The notes below the pieces were generated by a model that did not search any database, was not told the origin of the DNA, and saw only the letters and a program-made list of their open reading frames with translations. The position numbers were made by a program, and so were the translations under genes. Positions 1-6,200 of a stretch of DNA of 30,881 bases are shown piece after piece. This stretch comes from a virus. The stretch lies in IMG/VR virus record IMGVR_UViG_3300025102_000166, positions 1 to 30,881 of that record. One strand, written 5' to 3'. Positions within the stretch are counted from its first letter, which is position 1, and each line of letters starts with the position of its first letter.

Positions 1-1458
1 CAACATACCCTTAGTATTCAAGAGAGCACGCTTTTTCATTTGAGAGTCTTTTAAGCTGTTGTAGAAATTCACAGAATCTTCTAGTGATGCATAGAAACCA
101 GGTTGGCGAAGGGATTGTTCTCTTTCTGACTTGACCCTTGCGGTAGCAAAGAGTGCACGGATTTGTTCGTTAGCTACTACGGTAGATACTGCGAAAGCTT
201 TGGCCAAAGCTGTGACTGTGGCGCGAAACACTCTTGGATTTTCTGTGGGTGTCCCAAATACTCCGTCTTCGGCTAGTGCCAAGACCATAGCCTTTGCTTG
301 TGGATTTCCATTCGATGGGCCACCCTTAATCTTAGATTGGCCGCGGACAACTTTCTTTTGTACGTCGCCTTTTCCAACAGGAGTAAACAAAGAATCGTTG
401 CTAGCCCAATCTAACTCTTCAAGAAACCTTCCAATTTCTCCTTCCCCAACTTCAGCTATACCATCCAATCGAGCCACAACATCTTCCATGAAGAACTCAA
501 CAAACTTAGTTTCTAACTCCTCGGGTGATGGCAAATTGGCACCGGGTAACTCGCTTGCCACATCCCTCTTGCCCTTAGAGGCGATAAAGGCTGCTGGTAG
601 CTGAATGCAGATTTTTGACTTATCCATAGAGCGAGCAATTATATCTGCAATATTATCAAGCGTGAAGTCAAATTGAAAGAACTTTATATCGCCTTCGATA
701 TCCAAGCCGGCGCCTTGCTTCTCACCTGTCTCAGATGATGTAAACGACTTCATGCAAACAACATATCGCATTCCGTCAAAGCCGGAGAATTGTGGCTCTA
801 CTAAGTCTCCCACCAGGTCATTAAAGGAACCACCAACAACAACAGACTTTTCATTGTAGAGTTTCAAGCTGATTGGGATTTGGTCTCCTGTAGTAAAGTC
901 AGCAATAGTGCCTGTATTCGCTGGCACTTGTCTGCCATCTAATAGTACAGCAAGAAAAGCTTCGAAGTTAAATCCGGCAGAGGCAGCATTGAAATTTGAT
1001 ACAACCTTTGTAAGAGCCTTGAAGAATACAAGATAAGATAAAACCTTTGCTATCTTTCGACCCACAGGAAGATTGTCATAATCCTCTGATGGCCCATTCG
1101 TATAGAAAGCGGATAGACTTGCCACCTTCTCCTGGAGGCTAGCCCCTTCAATTTGCTCAAGAAACTGTCTAAGCTGCTGTCGTTCTGGGCCTGAGACTTT
1201 TTGACCGCCAGTTGTACGAACATCGGTCCACCCCAATTCTGTAACACTTATCTCAGGGATAGCCTGCAGGGTGAGCGACATATCCTTTCGTTCGTTGATA
1301 AACTGCTCTCTGAGGAGCTCCATTTCAGTCTTGTGTGTCTCCACAAGTCTGTCCTTACTGACCTCGTAAACTTCAGCTATAAGGCTGTAAAGGTCGTCCA
1401 TAGATGATATGGAGGGTTTCTTGTTGTTCTCTGATAAGAATTCTTTGTGCCAGCTCAT
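1..1458 (-). CDS. Large conserved-looking phage protein, partial (3' end outside window)
   Basis: The frame is open for 486 codons from an ATG at 1458 down to position 1 with no stop, so the C-terminus lies outside the window. The start follows a good ribosome site (AAGGAGA, about 6-7 bases upstream) 20 bases after the clpP-like gene. The first 70 residues are charged and helical (MSWHKEFLSENNKK...). A central block contains FEAFLAVLLDGRQVP, then IADFTTGDQIPISLKLY and GGSFNDLVGDL. The spaced Asp and S-x-K pattern is reminiscent of the core of PD-(D/E)XK nucleases, but this is an impression and not a firm assignment. I recognise the general pattern from other large marine phages, where I know of no established function. 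It could equally be structural. Confidence 0.8.
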   Translation of the reverse strand, partial: MSWHKEFLSENNKKPSISSMDDLYSLIAEVYEVSKDRLVETHKTEMELLREQFINERKDMSLTLQAIPEISVTELGWTDVRTTGGQKVSGPERQQLRQFLEQIEGASLQEKVASLSAFYTNGPSEDYDNLPVGRKIAKVLSYLVFFKALTKVVSNFNAASAGFNFEAFLAVLLDGRQVPANTGTIADFTTGDQIPISLKLYNEKSVVVGGSFNDLVGDLVEPQFSGFDGMRYVVCMKSFTSSETGEKQGAGLDIEGDIKFFQFDFTLDNIADIIARSMDKSKICIQLPAAFIASKGKRDVASELPGANLPSPEELETKFVEFFMEDVVARLDGIAEVGEGEIGRFLEELDWASNDSLFTPVGKGDVQKKVVRGQSKIKGGPSNGNPQAKAMVLALAEDGVFGTPTENPRVFRATVTALAKAFAVSTVVANEQIRALFATARVKSEREQSLRQPGFYASLEDSVNFYNSLKDSQMKKRALLNTKGML

Positions 1459-1478
1459 TCTTTATCTCCTTTGTATAA

Positions 1479-2156
1479 TTAGACAATTTCGTCAGCAATT
1501 CCCAAGTTAATTGCCTCCTCCGCTGAGATGTAGACATCTCTTTGCGTCTTTAACATCTTCTTGATCTTAGATTTTGTCATCTTGGTATTTGCAGCCAAGA
1601 CTTCAATATACTTTTCTTGGATCCACTTGATCTCTTCTAAATCGTTTTCCATGTTGAAAATCGTGCCACCGGTACCGGCCATGACATTGTGAAGCATAAT
1701 ACGGCAATGGCGAGCGACTTTGCGCTTGCCGGGTGTGCCGGCGGCGAGAATGGGAACACCTGCTGACATCACTTTGCCAATACCATAAGTGGAAATATCA
1801 CAACAGCTTTTCTTGATCATCTCCATAATATCTAGTATTGAGAACATGTCACTTGCAGAGCCGCCATGTGTCGAGACATATATATTGATTGGGCGCGACA
1901 CAGTAATTATCTCAGAGTCTGGATCCGTTGGATCTTTTAGGGCCGGGGTTAATGCTGTGCTCTCAAGATATAAGAGTGCTGCGACGACCTCTGACCCTTT
2001 CTGTTCAGTTATATCACCATATAAACTTATTGTTCTGAGTTCTGGAGCTTGATCTTGCTGTGTCTGTATATTATTTATGACAACAATCTGCTTGTCGTCT
2101 TCTAGAAGATCCTTGTTCTTCTTTTTCTTCTGCTCTTTGTTTTTCTTTTTGGTCAT
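1479..2156 (-). CDS. clpP: ClpP-like serine protease (S14 family)
   Basis: The 225-residue product matches the ClpP fold along its length. The nucleophile region GKVMSAGVPILAAGTPGKR places Ser131 at the same distance from the GKR motif as in E. coli ClpP. His156 lies in RIMLHNV and Asp207 in TQRDVYIS, so the catalytic triad is complete. The first 16 residues are almost all Lys/Asn and look like a phage-specific extension. The ATG overlaps the TGA of the upstream gene (ATGA), so translation is probably coupled. The ribosome site is AAGAGGCGAA. No Clp ATPase partner is visible in the window. ClpP-like proteases in phages can act as prohead maturation proteases or alter host proteolysis. The scaffold-like gene two genes upstream makes a capsid role plausible but unproven. 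Confidence 0.88.
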   Translation of the reverse strand: MTKKKNKEQKKKKNKDLLEDDKQIVVINNIQTQQDQAPELRTISLYGDITEQKGSEVVAALLYLESTALTPALKDPTDPDSEIITVSRPINIYVSTHGGSASDMFSILDIMEMIKKSCCDISTYGIGKVMSAGVPILAAGTPGKRKVARHCRIMLHNVMAGTGGTIFNMENDLEEIKWIQEKYIEVLAANTKMTKSKIKKMLKTQRDVYISAEEAINLGIADEIV

Positions 2157-2407
2157 TTCGCCTCTTGTAAATTTATGATAATTTTTTGATTATGGATTTT
2201 CTTTCTCTCTACGAGATATATCACATTTTCTAGCCTTTCTTCAAACAAAAGTATTGTTTCGTTTGCGTCTGGATGAAACCCTGTTCCGACCCTTTTCCAA
2301 CCTTCGAGTAATGTGACAACCTCCTTTCTAAGGTCAGGCCTAAAAGATAGTTGAAGTCTAAGTTTCCCATTTGCTGCCCAGTATATTCCTGTAATTTGCT
2401 CTTGCAT
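2153..2407 (-). CDS. Small protein of unknown function, first gene of the clpP-like transcript
   Basis: An 84-residue product starting MQEQITGIYWAANGK. An in-frame ATG exists further upstream at 2476, but that stretch contains the -35 and -10 boxes of a strong promoter, so the transcript would begin after it. The ATG at 2407 has a GGAGG ribosome site 9 bases upstream, and I choose it. The stop overlaps the clpP-like start (ATGA). The protein is mixed alpha/beta in character, with a basic segment near the C-terminus (ERKKIHNQKI) and no cysteine or membrane segment. I do not recognise the family. Its position suggests it is made at a fixed ratio with the protease, so a partner, adaptor or regulator role is possible. 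Confidence 0.72.
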   Translation of the reverse strand: MQEQITGIYWAANGKLRLQLSFRPDLRKEVVTLLEGWKRVGTGFHPDANETILLFEERLENVIYLVERKKIHNQKIIINLQEAK

Positions 2408-2408
2408 G

Positions 2409-2439
2409 ACAAACACCCTCCGTGAGCGATAGTGTTTGT
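2409..2439 (-). promoter_or_regulatory. 5' leader hairpin presenting the ribosome site in its loop
   Basis: On the minus strand ACAAACAC (2439-2432) is perfectly complementary to GTGTTTGT (2416-2409), giving an 8-bp stem. The 15-base loop ends in GGAGG (2421-2417), the ribosome site of the gene at 2407. The predicted transcription start (about 2440) lies at the foot of the stem, so the hairpin would form the 5' end of the mRNA. Likely roles are mRNA stabilisation or control of translation. The function is inferred; the pairing is seen directly. Confidence 0.6.
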
Positions 2440-2446
2440 TATAACT

Positions 2447-2475
2447 ATTATACCAAACAAGCTTTAGCTTGTCCA
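2447..2475 (-). promoter_or_regulatory. Sigma70-type promoter for the small gene/clpP-like pair
   Basis: Reading the minus strand, TGGACA (2475-2470, 5 of 6 to the -35 consensus) is followed by exactly 17 bases and then a perfect TATAAT (2452-2447). Transcription would start near 2440. The promoter lies directly after the terminator at 2477-2509, which fits a transcript boundary between the scaffold-like gene and the clpP-like group. Confidence 0.7.
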
Positions 2476-2476
2476 T

Positions 2477-2509
2477 AAAAAAAACCCCAAAGATATTCTT
2501 TGGGGCTTT
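2477..2509 (-). terminator. Rho-independent terminator after the scaffold-like gene
   Basis: On the minus strand a 9-bp perfect stem CCCCAAAGA / TCTTTGGGG with a 3-base loop (2485-2505) is followed by eight T residues (2484-2477). It lies about 30 bases after the stop codon of the scaffold-like gene and immediately before the promoter at 2475. Confidence 0.85.
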
Positions 2510-2537
2510 ATGTATAAATGAGTTTTATTACAGGGGC

Positions 2538-3218
2538 TTAGCCTCTTGCTCTTTCCCTGACTATTCTTTTAGTCACTCTGCGGAGAATCTCTTGGACCAG
2601 TTCTTCGTCTTCCTCTTCTCCGGCAGGTTCAGCGTCCATCTCAACATCCATCTCATCGTCACCGCCCATGTCACCCATGTCACCCATGTCACCGCCCATG
2701 TCACCCATGTCGCCTTCGGCTTCCATAGCTTCCTTTAATCTCTCTCCGAGATCAATTAGAAGTTGTGCTTCTTCTTCTGTGAGGCTGATGTCTGCCTCAC
2801 CCATCTCTTCAGGGCCTGCGTCTTCCATGTCCATCCCCATGTCCATGTCATCCTCGCCCTCGTCATCCATTCCAGGATCATCGCCGGCATCGTCCGGTGC
2901 GTCTAGTTCTTCTTCCCCTTGTTCGAAAAGCTCATCAACGTCTTCGTCAATCTCTTCTACCTCTTCTTTCGTTAGGTGGTCAATATTTCTAAGGGCGGTC
3001 TTGAGGCCTTTGGGGTCGTAGTTTTTGGAATTCTTCTTGGGCTTCTTCTTGGCCGTGGCTTCTTTGTCGTCTTTGGCTTTTCTTTCGGCTTCGGCTTTTT
3101 TTTCGGCTTCGGCTTTGGCATTGGACTCTCGGACGAAGTTATCGGTAAGCGAATCCATGTTCGCCAATTTCATAAAGCGTCGTACTGTGTTTTCGCTTAG
3201 CAATTTCTTGTCACTCAT
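2538..3218 (-). CDS. Acidic low-complexity protein, putative prohead scaffold/core protein
   Basis: A 226-residue protein in three parts. The N-terminus reads LLSENTVRRFMKLANMDSL, a pattern I associate with small structural or scaffold genes in large marine myophages. A Lys/Ala/Glu-rich helical segment (about residues 33-65) follows. A very acidic region (about 95-215) then carries MGDMGG-type repeats. The C-terminus (VQEILRRVTKRIVRERARG) is a basic amphipathic helix. Extreme acidity, helical content and a basic tail are common in phage scaffold proteins, which occupy the prohead interior and are later removed. No capsid gene is visible in this window to confirm it. The ATG at 3218 has AAGGAGA upstream, and the gene ends before a strong terminator. 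A role outside the capsid cannot be excluded. Confidence 0.75.
   Translation of the reverse strand: MSDKKLLSENTVRRFMKLANMDSLTDNFVRESNAKAEAEKKAEAERKAKDDKEATAKKKPKKNSKNYDPKGLKTALRNIDHLTKEEVEEIDEDVDELFEQGEEELDAPDDAGDDPGMDDEGEDDMDMGMDMEDAGPEEMGEADISLTEEEAQLLIDLGERLKEAMEAEGDMGDMGGDMGDMGDMGGDDEMDVEMDAEPAGEEEDEELVQEILRRVTKRIVRERARG
2665..2711. repeat. Nine-base tandem repeat coding for Met-Gly-Asp
   Basis: The plus strand carries five copies of CCCATGTC(A): 2665-2673, 2674-2682, 2683-2691, 2695-2703 and 2704-2711, with one 3-base interruption. On the coding strand they encode repeated GDM units in the acidic part of the putative scaffold. The unit is a multiple of three, so copy number could change without breaking the frame. 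Confidence 0.85.
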
Positions 3219-3288
3219 TTATAAAATCTCCTTTGCGTACAAAAATGGTGTAAAATACAATAATAAATAGTGTAAAATTTATATAAAA
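3219..3288 (-). promoter_or_regulatory. AT-rich leader of the scaffold-like gene with a spaced direct repeat
   Basis: This 70-base gap contains two copies of ATTTTACAC on the minus strand (plus-strand GTGTAAAAT at 3248-3256 and 3270-3278), exactly 22 bases apart, about two helical turns. An AAGGAGA ribosome site precedes the ATG at 3218. I find no convincing sigma70 promoter here. The repeats could be an activator or late-transcription site. Evidence is only the repeat, its spacing and its location. Confidence 0.35.
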
Positions 3289-3492
3289 TCATTTTTTTAT
3301 TCTCTTGGAAAGTTTCTTTAGGGCCAACTTTTCAATCTGTGAAACTCTCACCAAAGATATACCCAATCTTTTGGAAACCTCATCTAAGGTCATAGCTCCG
3401 TGTTTTTCAATAGCAGTGTAGATACAATTGTTGTCCTCCGGGTAGTCTATCCAACACCTACTGTCCTCTTCTTCACAACATTTCTTTTTCAT
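3289..3492 (-). CDS. Short sigma-factor region 4-like DNA-binding protein
   Basis: A 67-residue protein whose C-terminal half, MTLDEVSKRLGISLVRVSQIEKL followed by ALKKLSKRIKK, matches the helix-turn-helix of sigma70 region 4 (compare the bacterial pattern LTLEEVGKRLGVTRERVRQIE). It lacks region 2 and so cannot be a complete sigma factor. The N-terminal half has four cysteines (CC, C, C) that might bind a metal. Such stand-alone region 4 proteins are known from large phages and are thought to help direct host RNA polymerase to phage promoters. The neighbouring scaffold-like gene makes a role in late transcription plausible. The start is ATG; the upstream AAGGAGA is about 14 bases away, longer than usual. 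Confidence 0.8.
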   Translation of the reverse strand: MKKKCCEEEDSRCWIDYPEDNNCIYTAIEKHGAMTLDEVSKRLGISLVRVSQIEKLALKKLSKRIKK

Positions 3493-3495
3493 ATT

Positions 3496-3804
3496 TTATT
3501 CAAAATCTCCTTCTAGTATATCATAAATGTTTTGTTTGTCTTCGTCACTTAGTGCAAAATCACTTGCAATCTCATGTCCTGCTAAGATTTCTTTTTGCGA
3601 TCTTTCTATCTTTTGCTTACCCATGGTGCGAAGCTTGCTCTTAATTTTAGCTATCACTTTAGCGAAATCTTTATCATTATCAACATAAAGGCAAACCAGC
3701 TCCCTAAAAAAATTACCTTGCGTAATCTTATCGTACCTCAGTCTAGTAACAAGCCTGGCATATTGGTCTTCCTTGTCAACAAAGACAACTTTCTTTTGTT
3801 GCAC
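3496..3804 (-). CDS. Small conserved-looking phage protein of unknown function
   Basis: About 102 residues. Two GTG codons are possible starts. The one at 3810 overlaps the guaB-like stop (GTGA) but has no spaced ribosome site. The one at 3804 has GAGG five bases upstream and is preferred. The protein starts with a short beta-like segment (KKVVFVDKED), then RLRYDKITQGNFFRELVCLYV, a basic helix and an acidic C-terminus (DEDKQNIYDILEGDFE). A short strand followed by helices would fit a ribbon-helix-helix DNA-binding protein, but I cannot establish that. It sits just upstream of the sigma-region-4 gene, which hints at a shared role in transcription. Confidence 0.65.
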   Translation of the reverse strand: MQQKKVVFVDKEDQYARLVTRLRYDKITQGNFFRELVCLYVDNDKDFAKVIAKIKSKLRTMGKQKIERSQKEILAGHEIASDFALSDEDKQNIYDILEGDFE

Positions 3805-3806
3805 TT

Positions 3807-4844
3807 TCACCTCTTCAAGATATGAGTACTGCTTTCAAGCTGACCTGCATGCGTCTGGTGTATAAAATTAGACTTTGCTTGTAGCTGAGATATGCTTCTA
3901 GCACCAGAATAAGAAAGTCCAGATTTTATATTCCTTTCAAGGTTTTCAATGATAGCACTCACGTTTCCTCTGTGAGGGATTGTTGTAGAGATACCCTCCA
4001 ATGAGCGCGCTTTGCCTCTCCAGTCCATTTGTGCCTCTACGCTGGCCATGCCCCTATAGACCTTGTATTTCCTGTCGTCTGTGCCACTAAGGACCTCTCC
4101 TGGTGTCTCGTCTGTGCCTGCCAACATTGAGCCCAGCATAACAAAGTCAGCGCCGGCTGCCAGTGCTTTCACGATGTCGCCTGCGGTCCTAATCCCGCCG
4201 TCAGCGATAATAGTTGCTCCATCAATGGCTGCGCAATCCAAAACAGATTGAAATGTAGGCATGCCATGGCCGGTTTGGATTCTTGTAGAACAGATGGATC
4301 CTCCGCCGATTCCAATCCTAACTGCATCAGCACCCCAAGCTGATAGATCGTGGTATGCTTCAGGCGTGGCAATATTTCCTGCCATCACCAAAACATTGTC
4401 CGCAAAAGTATCTTTCAGCTTTTTGATTGCCGACTCTGCCATAGTGTGGTGACCATGAGCAACGTCCAAACAAAGAACCCTAACTCCATTTTCGACTAGC
4501 AATCTAGCTCTTTTTTCAAAGTCTTCCGAAGAGCCAATGGCGACGGCTAACTTTGAAGAATAACTATTGCCCTCCTCCTCTAAGCGCATTCGAGCATCGG
4601 CAAAAACGCTAGCCTGATGAACTACTGAGTTGTACCTGTGCAGCACTCCTAAGCCTCCTAGTTTAGCCATGGCGCACATCATCTCGCATTCTGTAACTGT
4701 GTCCATGGGACTAGAGATGATAGGTATCCTGAATTCTGTACTTCCAATTTTTGAGGTAATGTCAACCTCCTCTCTGCTTTTGATGTCACTCTTGGCCGGA
4801 ACCAAGAGTACATCGTCAAAGCAATAAGTCTGCCTAAGTTTCAT
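3807..4844 (-). CDS. guaB: IMP dehydrogenase/GMP reductase family enzyme without CBS domains
   Basis: The 345-residue TIM-barrel enzyme has catalytic Cys185 in [11 protein letters not shown], the phosphate-binding [11 protein letters not shown] (about 213-223) and [14 protein letters not shown]. Features such as HGHH, GVLHRY and the C-terminal [11 protein letters not shown] look more like IMP dehydrogenase (IMP to XMP, NAD-dependent) than GMP reductase. The two CBS domains usual in IMP dehydrogenase are missing, and the flap (about residues 265-285) lacks the usual Arg-Tyr pair, so GMP reductase activity remains possible. It would supply guanine nucleotides or rebalance purines during phage replication. 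The ribosome site is AGGAGG, 9 bases before the ATG. The gene overlaps the zinc-ribbon gene by 11 bases. The family is certain; the direction of the reaction is not. Confidence 0.88.
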   Translation of the reverse strand: MKLRQTYCFDDVLLVPAKSDIKSREEVDITSKIGSTEFRIPIISSPMDTVTECEMMCAMAKLGGLGVLHRYNSVVHQASVFADARMRLEEEGNSYSSKLAVAIGSSEDFEKRARLLVENGVRVLCLDVAHGHHTMAESAIKKLKDTFADNVLVMAGNIATPEAYHDLSAWGADAVRIGIGGGSICSTRIQTGHGMPTFQSVLDCAAIDGATIIADGGIRTAGDIVKALAAGADFVMLGSMLAGTDETPGEVLSGTDDRKYKVYRGMASVEAQMDWRGKARSLEGISTTIPHRGNVSAIIENLERNIKSGLSYSGARSISQLQAKSNFIHQTHAGQLESSTHILKR

Positions 4845-5076
4845 CTTCTAATGCCTCCTGACCTTCCTCGTAACACTCGGTACACAGAAGGTCTATGTTT
4901 TCACTTTCCTGGTTGATCTTCCAATTATCAATATTCTGGCCGGCCTCTGGGCGTTTGCCGCATGCAGAACAAGCAACCATCATCTTGAACTGTTTCATTT
5001 TAGACCTAAAGTCTTTCATGAATTGCTTTTTTGCGGCGTTCATTTGCTTTCTTTTTAGTTTCCTTGCAAATCCCAT
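4834..5076 (-). CDS. Small zinc-ribbon protein
   Basis: An 80-residue protein with a basic N-terminal helix (ARKLKRKQMNAAKKQF) and one Cys4 motif, ACSAC (CxxC) and LLCTECYEE (CxxC), about 27 residues apart, expected to bind zinc. A GTG lies just before the ATG, but GGAG is spaced best (7 bases) for the ATG at 5076, which overlaps the dut stop (TGATG). Small proteins of this layout occur in large phages without a proven function. A basic helix plus zinc ribbon suggests contact with nucleic acid or RNA polymerase, which is inference. Confidence 0.75.
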   Translation of the reverse strand: MGFARKLKRKQMNAAKKQFMKDFRSKMKQFKMMVACSACGKRPEAGQNIDNWKINQESENIDLLCTECYEEGQEALEDET

Positions 5077-5546
5077 CACGTATCTCCGGTGGAACCAAGA
5101 GATCCGGAACCTCTGGATGTTTTGCCGCCATAGACACTATCTTCTTCAATAAGCTTGAGGTCTGGTTTTTCAATTCTGACAAAAACTCCTTGGGCGATTT
5201 TTTGGCCAGGTGAAATATACTGTGGCTCGTTTCCTATGTTCTGAAGGTTTACAAAAATCTCCCCATTGTAACCTTCGTCTACTACACATGCACCGGTGAC
5301 GAGCTGCTTCTTACTCGCAACACCAGACTTGTTCATAATCTGTAACATGCAGCCGCGAGGGACCTCCATCTTGACACCGGTTTCTAACAGAGCGCTTGAG
5401 CCTGGCTCAACAGTCATAAGCTCTGGGGTCGATGGGCAGAAGAAAAAATCCATACCTGCATCCGTAGAGTGGGCCCTTACAGGCAGTTTTGCCATAGGTC
5501 TAGTCTTGTACACTCTTACTCTATCGTTTGTTTCATCAAAGATCAT
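5076..5546 (-). CDS. dut: dUTPase (trimeric type)
   Basis: The enzyme hydrolyses dUTP to dUMP, which keeps uracil out of phage DNA and feeds ThyX. All five motifs are present in the 156-residue product: DAGMDFF (29-35), NKSGVASKK (72-80), GACVVDEGYNGEIFVNLQN (85-103), GQKIAQGVF (114-122) and RGSGSLGST (145-153). The length is normal for the trimeric family. Two ATGs lie close together. The one at 5546 overlaps the upstream stop (TAATG) with AGGAG 7 bases before it, while the one at 5552 is only one base from the ribosome site, so 5546 is preferred. Confidence 0.95.
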   Translation of the reverse strand: MIFDETNDRVRVYKTRPMAKLPVRAHSTDAGMDFFFCPSTPELMTVEPGSSALLETGVKMEVPRGCMLQIMNKSGVASKKQLVTGACVVDEGYNGEIFVNLQNIGNEPQYISPGQKIAQGVFVRIEKPDLKLIEEDSVYGGKTSRGSGSLGSTGDT

Positions 5547-6190
5547 TAACATACTCCTTTTTCTAATAAATCGTTTTCTTCAATAAGTGTATAGGTAAAG
5601 CTGTTTCCCCATTTATCTGCGGATTCTTGACATGTATCCATAAACTCATAAAAATCTTTGCTACTTTGGAAAACTTGACAACCCGCGGAGACGCCTCCGG
5701 TATTCACTCTAGCATCCGACCCCCAATGGCGATGGATGTTGATCCCAAACCAGCCCTGCTCCTCTGGGTTGTGATAGTCAGGCTTAGAGTCTCTGTTGTT
5801 GTCTCTGACCACTCTGACTTGGGCGCCACGTTGAATCAGAGCTGTGTAGCTCCTTTTGCCACCGTGAGTACCTATTCTGTAGGTGGAACGGTACTGGTCC
5901 GGAACAAGGATAGCAGTGCCTTTGTGTTGCACTGATCTTAGAGGCCTTTTGAGAATACTTGGGCCCGGCTCGGTAGTGGCTGGATACACATCACACACCC
6001 ACTCTCCGTCGGTTTTGTAAAGTATGTTCAGAAAGTCATCAAACTTCGAAGCATCTCCTGAATCGTTTCTTACACCCACAATATTCAAATTGTAGTCTCC
6101 CTTTTCGAAGAAGGTGTATTTCTTTTCTGTAAATACCTTCTTATATTGTTCTACCATAACTTTGGCAGAAAGTCCAGTTAATCTTGACAT
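5546..6190 (-). CDS. Putative peptidoglycan-active protein, L,D-transpeptidase-like SAGC motif
   Basis: A 214-residue protein containing GWFGINIHRHWG (His153) and, about 15 residues later, GGVSAGCQVFQ (Cys171). This His...(S/T)xGC spacing resembles the catalytic core of YkuD-type L,D-transpeptidases. Other recognisable parts are YNLNIVGVRND (33-43) and TTEPGPSIL (72-80). I recognise the pattern from phage and Bacteroidetes proteins but know of no experimental function. A likely use is cutting or modifying host peptidoglycan at lysis or entry. There is no signal peptide or membrane segment, so release would need a holin or packaging in the virion. The start is ATG with GGAG 7 bases upstream, and that ribosome site overlaps the dnaE stop. 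No holin is visible next to it. Confidence 0.65.
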   Translation of the reverse strand: MSRLTGLSAKVMVEQYKKVFTEKKYTFFEKGDYNLNIVGVRNDSGDASKFDDFLNILYKTDGEWVCDVYPATTEPGPSILKRPLRSVQHKGTAILVPDQYRSTYRIGTHGGKRSYTALIQRGAQVRVVRDNNRDSKPDYHNPEEQGWFGINIHRHWGSDARVNTGGVSAGCQVFQSSKDFYEFMDTCQESADKWGNSFTYTLIEENDLLEKGVC

Positions 6191-6200
6191 ATTTATTCTC

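Noticed and set aside
131-604. Plus-strand open frame of 157 codons.
   Set aside because: It is antisense to the continuous 486-codon minus-strand frame and has no recognisable protein features.
2408-2476. Longer start (ATG at 2476) for the small gene before clpP.
   Set aside because: The extra region holds the promoter boxes and the predicted transcript start, so it would not be in the mRNA from that promoter.
2665-2711. Possible CRISPR or operator array.
   Set aside because: Units are 9 bases, nearly contiguous, in frame and coding; there are no spacers.
2668-3021. Plus-strand frame with MSPMSPM repeats.
   Set aside because: It is the antisense of the GDM repeats in the scaffold-like gene.
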